Positions 1 through 3,555 of a stretch of DNA of 6,538 bases are shown here, one piece after another. Source of the stretch: an uncultured Achromobacter sp. (GTDB lineage Bacteria; Pseudomonadota; Gammaproteobacteria; Burkholderiales; Burkholderiaceae_B); assembly GCA_913775005.1 (NCBI GenBank), contig CAJYKY010000201.1, forward strand, positions 1 through 6,538. Reading direction: 5' to 3'. Both the position numbers and the translations under genes were made by a program. Position 1 is the stretch's first letter. Every line of letters begins with the position of its first letter. A model generated the notes under the pieces. That model made no database searches. It was not told where the DNA came from and saw nothing but the letters and a program-made list of their open reading frames with translations.

Positions 1-80
1 TTGCTATCGGGGGCTTTGGTTCCTGCGCAACCGGCGAGGACTGCCAGCATGAGCGGCAGAAGGAGTCGGGATAGATTCAT
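1..80 (-). CDS. mltD: Partial lipoprotein gene, probably membrane-bound lytic murein transglycosylase D
   Basis: Only the first 26 codons are inside the window; the gene runs off the left edge. On the minus strand an ATG at 80 opens a typical lipoprotein signal peptide: Met-Asn-Leu-Ser-Arg, a hydrophobic stretch, then the lipobox Leu-Ala-Gly-Cys with the lipidated cysteine at residue 18. The product should therefore be exported and lipid-anchored. The visible part holds no catalytic domain, so the identity rests on position. In E. coli the gene directly downstream of gloB is mltD, a lipoprotein that cleaves peptidoglycan glycan strands, and the same neighbours are seen here. The start lies 7 nt after the gloB stop on the same strand, so the two are probably co-transcribed. 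No strong Shine-Dalgarno sequence is visible before the ATG. The lipoprotein call is firm; the MltD call is an inference from synteny. Confidence 0.6.
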   Translation of the reverse strand, partial: MNLSRLLLPLMLAVLAGCAGTKAPDS

Positions 81-87
81 CAGGCGA

Positions 88-909
88 TCACTTGAAATCG
101 TTCTTCCATTCACGCAGGGAGGCGAACACCTCGACCGGCGTAGGTTGGTTGCGTCCGGCCCAGCTGGCTGCGGCGCGGATGACGTCGACTTGCTGCGTAC
201 GCAAAAACGGGTTCGTCGCGCGTTCCTGACTGATCGTCGACGGAAGCGTGGGAAGACCTTCTGCTCGTAATTGCTGGGCCCGCTGATACCACTGTTGCAG
301 GGTGCGGTTGGCGGGATCCACGGCCAATGCCCAGCGCAAGTTCGCTAGAGTGTACTCGTGTGCGCAAAAAACCTGTGTATCTGGCGGTAAATTGGCAAAT
401 TTCCCTAAGGAATCATGCATTTGCGCGGGAGTGCCTTCGAAAAGCCGGCCGCAGCCCCCGGCAAACAGGGTATCGCCACAGAACAAAACGGGGTCAATGC
501 CAGCCGCGCGGCCGGTGTATGCAATGTGGCCGGCGGTGTGGCCAGGTACGTCCAGCACCCGCAGGTCCAGGTCCAGTCCGGGCAGCACCACGCGGTCGCC
601 TTCGGCGAGCGGCACATCGCAGCGCGGCAGCCTTTCTTGCGCCGGGCCGTATACGGTCAGGTCACCGATGCGTGACAATTCAAGCACGCCGCCTACGTGG
701 TCGCCATGATGGTGCGTGAGTAGAATGGCGCGCAGCCTCAAGCCTTTTTCGTCGAGCCATTGCAGCACCGGCCCGGCTTCGCCCGGGTCTACCACGGCGG
801 CATCCTTGCCGTGGACGATGGCCCAAATGTAGTTGTCGGAGAAGGCGGGTAGAGGCAAGACCGCGGCATCGCGCTCGCGGCCGCCTGCGGGGGCGGTCAA
901 GGCTTGCAT
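88..909 (-). CDS. gloB: Hydroxyacylglutathione hydrolase (glyoxalase II)
   Basis: The product hydrolyses S-lactoylglutathione to D-lactate and glutathione, the second step of methylglyoxal detoxification in the cytosol. With the ATG at 909 it has 273 residues, slightly longer than E. coli GloB (251) because of about 16 extra N-terminal residues before the conserved LPAFSDNYIW segment. The metallo-beta-lactamase fold supplies the dinuclear metal site: THHHGDH at 65-71 (His66, His68, Asp70, His71), His124 in PGHTAGH, bridging Asp146 in FCGDTLF, and His184 in CAHEYT. The C-terminal HAGH domain (about 185-273) has the NPFLR segment and ends in LREWKNDF, whose Arg266 and Lys269 match the glutathione-binding Arg and Lys of the human enzyme. 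The reading frame stays open upstream to 984, but that extension overlaps the divergent gene and is unlikely to be used. The ATG at 909 has no clear Shine-Dalgarno sequence, so a TTG start near residue 18 remains possible. All key residues are present. Confidence 0.96.
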   Translation of the reverse strand: MQALTAPAGGRERDAAVLPLPAFSDNYIWAIVHGKDAAVVDPGEAGPVLQWLDEKGLRLRAILLTHHHGDHVGGVLELSRIGDLTVYGPAQERLPRCDVPLAEGDRVVLPGLDLDLRVLDVPGHTAGHIAYTGRAAGIDPVLFCGDTLFAGGCGRLFEGTPAQMHDSLGKFANLPPDTQVFCAHEYTLANLRWALAVDPANRTLQQWYQRAQQLRAEGLPTLPSTISQERATNPFLRTQQVDVIRAAASWAGRNQPTPVEVFASLREWKNDFK

Positions 910-916
910 GAGATTC

Positions 917-922
917 GAAGGA
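917..922 (+). promoter_or_regulatory. Ribosome-binding site deciding the GTG start of yafS
   Basis: The sequence GAAGGA lies 7 nt before the GTG at 930, which is good Shine-Dalgarno spacing. It supports the GTG as the true start of the methyltransferase-fold gene. It falls in the 20-bp gap between the two divergent start codons, so most of that gap is used by this ribosome-binding site. Confidence 0.6.
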
Positions 923-929
923 ATAGAAC

Positions 930-1709
930 GTGGCAGAAGAAACACCGCCGATTGTAGAACTGGCCGAATGGTTCCAGACGCCACCGGGGCAGTACGCCCT
1001 GGCCTGGGAGCGCGCCCAGTTCGACGCGGCTGTCGCGGATGTGTTTGGCTATTATGCCTGGCAGGTCGGCCTGGCCGACACGAACCTGCTGCGCGCGAAC
1101 CGCATGCCGTTCAAGGGATATGTCGGCACCGAGACGCCCACGACGGAAAACATTGCCGGCTGGCAGTCGCGCGTGGTGCTGGCCGAGCCCGAAGCGCTGC
1201 CGTTCGAATCCCAAAGCGTGGATCTGCTGATTCTGCCCCATGCGTTTGAATGCACGGAAGACCCGCACAACGTGTTGCGCGAGGTCGAACGCGTGCTGGT
1301 GCCGGAGGGGCGGGTCGTGATTTCGGGCTTCAACCCCTGGAGCATGTGGGGCGCGCGCACGCGCATGCCCGGCATGGAACCGTGGCTGCCCCAGCCGCCG
1401 TCGTCGCAGGTGTCGCTGCCGCGTCTGAAAGACTGGTTCAAGCTGCTGTCCCTGGAAGTGGAAGAAAGCAGCTTTGGCTGCTATGCGCCTGCCTGCCGCA
1501 GCGAAAAATGGCTGCAACGCTGGGGCTTTCTGGAGTCGGCGGGCGCCCGATGGTGGAGCGTGGGCGGCGCGGTATATATGGTGTCGGCCGTCAAGCGGGT
1601 TGCCAGCATGCGTATCATCGGGCCGGCCTGGAAGACCAACCCCAAGCGGGCGCGCGCGGCGTCGGTGGTGGTCAACCGCCAGGCGGACGATGGTTTTGAC
1701 CGCTCCTGA
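930..1709 (+). CDS. yafS: YafS-like putative SAM-dependent methyltransferase family protein
   Basis: The product has 259 residues and resembles E. coli YafS (about 240 residues), which occupies the same place between gloB and rnhA. Its function is not established. The strongest family signal is the stretch from about 87 to 137. It includes EALPFESQSVDLL (88-100), which fits class I methyltransferase motif II with an acidic residue, then HAFECTEDPHNVLREVERVL (104-123) and VVISGFNP (129-136), typical of the Methyltransf_11 fold. The usual glycine-rich motif I is absent; the equivalent region near residues 38-52 reads VFGYYAWQVG. E. coli YafS, as I recall it, lacks this motif too. A later segment around 164-175 resembles the helix after strand 5, and the C terminus (222-250) is basic. 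No signal peptide or membrane segment is seen. The GTG start has a well-placed GAAGGA. It is transcribed away from gloB and towards rnhA, with terminator-like repeats just after its stop. Family membership is secure; whether it binds SAM or methylates anything is open. Confidence 0.85.
   Translation: MAEETPPIVELAEWFQTPPGQYALAWERAQFDAAVADVFGYYAWQVGLADTNLLRANRMPFKGYVGTETPTTENIAGWQSRVVLAEPEALPFESQSVDLLILPHAFECTEDPHNVLREVERVLVPEGRVVISGFNPWSMWGARTRMPGMEPWLPQPPSSQVSLPRLKDWFKLLSLEVEESSFGCYAPACRSEKWLQRWGFLESAGARWWSVGGAVYMVSAVKRVASMRIIGPAWKTNPKRARAASVVVNRQADDGFDRS
951..956 (-). promoter_or_regulatory. Possible -10 element for gloB inside the divergent yafS coding region
   Basis: On the minus strand the hexamer TACAAT matches the sigma-70 -10 consensus at five of six positions and lies 41 bp upstream of the gloB ATG, predicting a leader of roughly 35 nt. 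No convincing -35 box is found 16 to 18 bp further upstream. Since only 20 bp separate the gloB and yafS start codons, a gloB promoter has to lie inside yafS, and this is the best candidate there. The call is tentative. Confidence 0.25.
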
Positions 1710-1756
1710 CGGGCCTGGCCCCGGCTTTCTTTGACGGGCTGCGCCCCGGCTTTTTT
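1707..1756 (+). repeat. Two-copy 25-bp tandem repeat carrying terminator-like hairpins
   Basis: The segments 1707-1731 and 1732-1756 match at 21 of 25 positions. Each begins TGACGGGC, continues with GCCCCGGCTTT and ends in a T-rich run. Three of the four differences are adjacent and lie in the predicted loop (CTG against TGC), which leaves the stem arms unchanged. The first copy contains the yafS stop codon TGA. The unit looks like a local duplication of a terminator. Confidence 0.75.
1710..1732 (+). terminator. First terminator-like hairpin after yafS
   Basis: CGGG at 1710-1713 pairs with CCCG at 1720-1723, and an alternative register pairs GGGC with GCCC. It is followed by GC and the T-rich tract TTTCTTT. 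The stem is only about 4 GC pairs, so termination may be partial. Its CCCG arm can also pair with CGGG of the second copy. Confidence 0.35.
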
Positions 1757-1757
1757 T
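1735..1757 (+). terminator. Second terminator-like hairpin, with a seven-T tract, upstream of rnhA
   Basis: CGGG at 1735-1738 pairs with CCCG at 1745-1748 around a 6-nt loop; an alternative register is GGGC-TGC-GCCC. The hairpin is followed by GC and seven consecutive T residues, the classic intrinsic-terminator layout on the plus strand, although the stem is short. It ends 28 nt before the rnhA ATG, so either rnhA depends on read-through or its promoter overlaps this element or lies upstream of it. Confidence 0.5.
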
Positions 1758-1785
1758 GCACGAACAAGGATTATCAAGCAGCACC

Positions 1786-2247
1786 ATGCAGGACAACAAA
1801 GCGAACGACCCGGTAGTGGAAATGTGGACTGACGGCGCCTGCAAGGGCAACCCGGGTCCGGGCGGATGGGGCGTTTTGCTGCGCGCCGGCGGCCACGAGA
1901 AAACCATGCATGGCGGCGAACTCCAGACCACCAACAACCGGATGGAGCTGCTGGCGGTCATCGAGGGGCTGCGGGCGCTCAAGCGTGCTTGCGTCGTCAC
2001 GATCCACACGGATTCCCAGTACGTCATGAAAGGCATGACCGAGTGGCTGACGAACTGGAAGCGCCGGGGGTGGATGACGGCGGACAAGAAACCCGTCAAG
2101 AACGCCGAGCTATGGCAGGCGCTGGATGAGCAGGTGCAGCGGCATCGGGTGTCGTGGCGCTGGGTGCGCGGCCATGCGGGCGACCCTGGCAACGAACGCG
2201 CCGATCAGCTGGCCAATATGGGTGTGGAATCAGCTCGACGAGGCTGA
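1786..2247 (+). CDS. rnhA: Ribonuclease HI
   Basis: The product cleaves the RNA strand of RNA-DNA hybrids, helping to remove primers and R-loops in the cytosol. It has 153 residues, close to the 155 of E. coli RNase HI, and aligns over the full length. The catalytic set is complete: Asp16 in WTDGACKGNPGPGG, Glu54 in TTNNRMEL, Asp76 in HTDSQYV, His130 in VRGHAG and Asp140 in NERADQLA. The basic protrusion used for hybrid binding is present at about 91-105 (WKRRGWMTADKKPVK). The ATG at 1786 is chosen because it gives the family length. An upstream TTG at 1756 lies in the T tract of the preceding terminator and has no ribosome-binding site. The only Shine-Dalgarno-like sequence, AAGGA at 1766-1770, is 15 nt from the ATG, longer than usual. 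In E. coli, dnaQ is the next neighbour; here an efflux operon follows. Confidence 0.96.
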   Translation: MQDNKANDPVVEMWTDGACKGNPGPGGWGVLLRAGGHEKTMHGGELQTTNNRMELLAVIEGLRALKRACVVTIHTDSQYVMKGMTEWLTNWKRRGWMTADKKPVKNAELWQALDEQVQRHRVSWRWVRGHAGDPGNERADQLANMGVESARRG

Positions 2248-2267
2248 TGACATCGGGATATACCCTG

Positions 2268-2300
2268 AAATCCGCCTGGAAGGGCGGATTTAGTTCTTTC
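2268..2300 (+). terminator. Rho-independent terminator of rnhA
   Basis: AAATCCGCC at 2268-2276 pairs perfectly with GGCGGATTT at 2283-2291. A further T-G pair closes a GGAA tetraloop. The stem is followed by the T-rich tail TAGTTCTTTC. It starts about 20 nt after the rnhA stop codon and should separate rnhA transcription from the RND operon. Confidence 0.65.
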
Positions 2301-2309
2301 ATCCGGCTT

Positions 2310-2323
2310 CTGGATTGTTCCAG
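2310..2323. repeat. Short palindrome upstream of the RND operon, possible operator
   Basis: CTGGA-TTGT-TCCAG is a perfect 5-bp inverted repeat with a 4-bp spacer. It is flanked by two direct copies of ATCCGG at 2301-2306 and 2331-2336, 30 bp apart. It lies just upstream of a candidate extended -10 element, where a repressor or activator of the pump could bind. The site is short and its role is an inference. Confidence 0.25.
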
Positions 2324-2337
2324 TATGTAAATCCGGG

Positions 2338-2346
2338 TGCTACAGT
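2338..2346 (+). promoter_or_regulatory. Candidate extended -10 promoter of the RND operon
   Basis: TGCTACAGT fits the extended -10 pattern TGn followed by a hexamer with four of six consensus positions. The -35 region is poor, which an extended -10 can tolerate. It would give a start site near 2353 and a leader of about 73 nt before the adaptor gene. No better sigma-70 pair was found between the rnhA terminator and the adaptor start. Confidence 0.3.
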
Positions 2347-2367
2347 GCCTTCCCTCATCCCAGTTCC

Positions 2368-2407
2368 TGCGGCGTTGGCCTAGTGGGGTAATTCGGTCCG
2401 CGCCGCA
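2368..2407 (+). repeat. Inverted repeat in the leader of the RND operon
   Basis: TGCGGCG at 2368-2374 is perfectly complementary to CGCCGCA at 2401-2407, giving a 7-bp GC-rich stem around a 26-nt loop. It ends 18 nt before the adaptor ATG and would lie in the 5' leader if the candidate promoter is right. Total length and layout do not fit a tRNA. It may be a protein-binding site or an RNA structure, or chance in a GC-rich region. Confidence 0.3.
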
Positions 2408-2425
2408 ACACCGCCACATTCGCGC

Positions 2426-3508
2426 ATGAAAAAAGCTGTACTGCTGGCCGCCGTCGCGGCCGGGATGGCCGCGGGGGCCGCATTGGGCGTTTTTGTGCCG
2501 CGCTGGCTCGCGCCCGGGGCCGCGCCCGCCCAAACCACCGCCAAACCTCAAGCCGCGCCGGCTGCTCCGGTCCGCGTCGAGGTAGCCACCGTCAAAGAGA
2601 TTCCGTTTGCGCGCGGCCTGTCCGCCGTGGGCAGCCTGCGTTCCGACGAATCCGTTGTGCTGCGCCCGGAAGTGGCCGGCCGTATCCAGTCCATCGACTT
2701 CAAGGAAGGCCAGCCGGTCACGCGCGGCCAGACGCTGATCCGGCTTGACGACTCGGTGCCGCGCGCTGAACTTGCGCAGGCGCGCGCCAACCTGACGCTG
2801 GCCCAGAGCCATTTCCGCCGGGCCGTCGAATTGCAGGGCAAAGGCTTTGTCAGCCAGCAGGCGCGCGATGAGTCCGCCAGCACGCTGAAAGTGCAGGAAG
2901 CCGCCGTCGCGCTGGCACAGGCGCGGCTGGACAAGATGACCATCTCGGCGCCGTTTGGCGGCATTGCCGGGCTGCGCAGCGTGTCCGTGGGTGACTACGT
3001 GAACCAGGGGCAGGACCTGGCGCCGCTGGAAGCCATCGACCCGCTGAAAGTAGATTTCCGCGTGCCGGAAATGTATTTGAGCAAGGTGGGCGTGGGCCAG
3101 CAGCTGACCTTGCGGCTGGATGCTTTGCCAGGCCAGGAGCGCCAGGGGCTGGTCTATGCCGTGAGTCCGTTGGTGGACGCTGGCGGCCGGTCCATCCTGC
3201 TGCGCGCCACGGTGGCCAACAAGGACGCGGTGCTGCGCCCCGGCATGTTCGCGCGCGTGCAGTTGCTGTTCAATCAGGACAAGGCGCTGGTCGTACCGGA
3301 AGCGGCGCTGTCGCCGTCGGGCGAGACGCAGTACGTTTACCGGATCAAGGATGGCCGCGCCGAGCGGCGAGAAGTCACGATCGGCGAACGGCGTGAAGGC
3401 CGTGTCGAGATCCTGACGGGCGTGGCGGCGGGCGATGCGCTGGTGGTGGCGGGCATGCAGCGCGTGACCGACGGCGCTGCCGTGACGGTGGTCGGCGGCG
3501 GCTCGTGA
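2426..3508 (+). CDS. RND efflux system periplasmic adaptor (membrane fusion) protein
   Basis: The 360-residue product is the periplasmic adaptor that links an inner-membrane RND pump to an outer-membrane TolC-type channel. Residues 1-28 (MKK then a hydrophobic run) form a signal or membrane anchor; no lipobox cysteine is present, so it is not a lipoprotein of the AcrA/MexA kind. An Ala/Pro-rich linker follows to about 48. The split lipoyl domain lies at about 78-108 (VVLRPEVAGRIQSIDF) and 171-205 (MTISAPFGGIAG), with an alpha-helical hairpin between them (110-170). At the hairpin tip Arg132, Leu136 and Ser143 match the RxxxLxxxxxxS motif by which AcrA contacts TolC. A beta-barrel (about 206-280) and a membrane-proximal domain (about 285-355) complete the family order. 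No clear Shine-Dalgarno sequence precedes the ATG, but the MKK-hydrophobic start is convincing. The pump gene follows after 47 nt. The substrate cannot be read from this protein. Confidence 0.95.
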   Translation: MKKAVLLAAVAAGMAAGAALGVFVPRWLAPGAAPAQTTAKPQAAPAAPVRVEVATVKEIPFARGLSAVGSLRSDESVVLRPEVAGRIQSIDFKEGQPVTRGQTLIRLDDSVPRAELAQARANLTLAQSHFRRAVELQGKGFVSQQARDESASTLKVQEAAVALAQARLDKMTISAPFGGIAGLRSVSVGDYVNQGQDLAPLEAIDPLKVDFRVPEMYLSKVGVGQQLTLRLDALPGQERQGLVYAVSPLVDAGGRSILLRATVANKDAVLRPGMFARVQLLFNQDKALVVPEAALSPSGETQYVYRIKDGRAERREVTIGERREGRVEILTGVAAGDALVVAGMQRVTDGAAVTVVGGGS

Positions 3509-3518
3509 GGTGGGGCCC

Positions 3519-3551
3519 ATGAGGCCGGCTTTCATTTTTTCTTGGCGGTGA
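3519..3551 (+). CDS. Possible 10-codon leader peptide between adaptor and pump genes
   Basis: An ATG at 3519 opens a short frame encoding MRPAFIFSWR and stops at TGA 3549-3551, four nt before the pump ATG. It is preceded by GAGGTG at 3507-3512, 6 nt from its ATG, which matches the anti-Shine-Dalgarno complement better than the site in front of the pump. It lies in a different frame from the pump, so it is not an N-terminal extension. If translated it could couple pump translation to the adaptor by termination and re-initiation. It is too short to judge by composition and may be chance. Confidence 0.3.
   Translation: MRPAFIFSWR
3544..3551 (+). promoter_or_regulatory. Ribosome-binding site of the RND pump gene
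   Basis: GGCGGTGA differs at one position from the ideal GGAGGTGA and ends 4 nt before the ATG at 3556. It supports that start over other nearby ATG codons. It overlaps the last codons and stop of the possible 10-codon leader frame. Confidence 0.5.
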
Positions 3552-3555
3552 CGCA

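Noticed and set aside
910..984. N-terminal extension of GloB by 25 residues
   Set aside because: The extension overlaps the divergent yafS gene and has no counterpart in the GloB family. The ATG at 909 already gives a slightly long protein.
1731..1736. TTGACG as a -35 box for rnhA
   Set aside because: It matches five of six -35 positions, but 16 to 18 bp downstream lies only the T tract, with no acceptable -10. The hexamer is part of the tandem terminator repeat.
897..2192. A 431-codon open frame on the minus strand opposite yafS and rnhA
   Set aside because: It crosses two genes and the terminator repeats in antisense and gives a low-complexity Arg/Pro/Ser-rich product. Both sense genes are secure.
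2368..2419. A tRNA-like pattern in the leader of the RND operon (7-bp stem, GGCCTAGTGGGGTAATTC segment)
   Set aside because: The stem closes after only 40 nt and there is no anticodon arm or T arm, so it is not a tRNA and not convincingly a remnant.
3514..3541. A terminator between adaptor and pump (GGCC-CATGA-GGCC stem, later T-rich run)
   Set aside because: The stem is only 4 bp and does not abut the T run. A terminator there would split a clear two-gene operon, though weak attenuation cannot be excluded.
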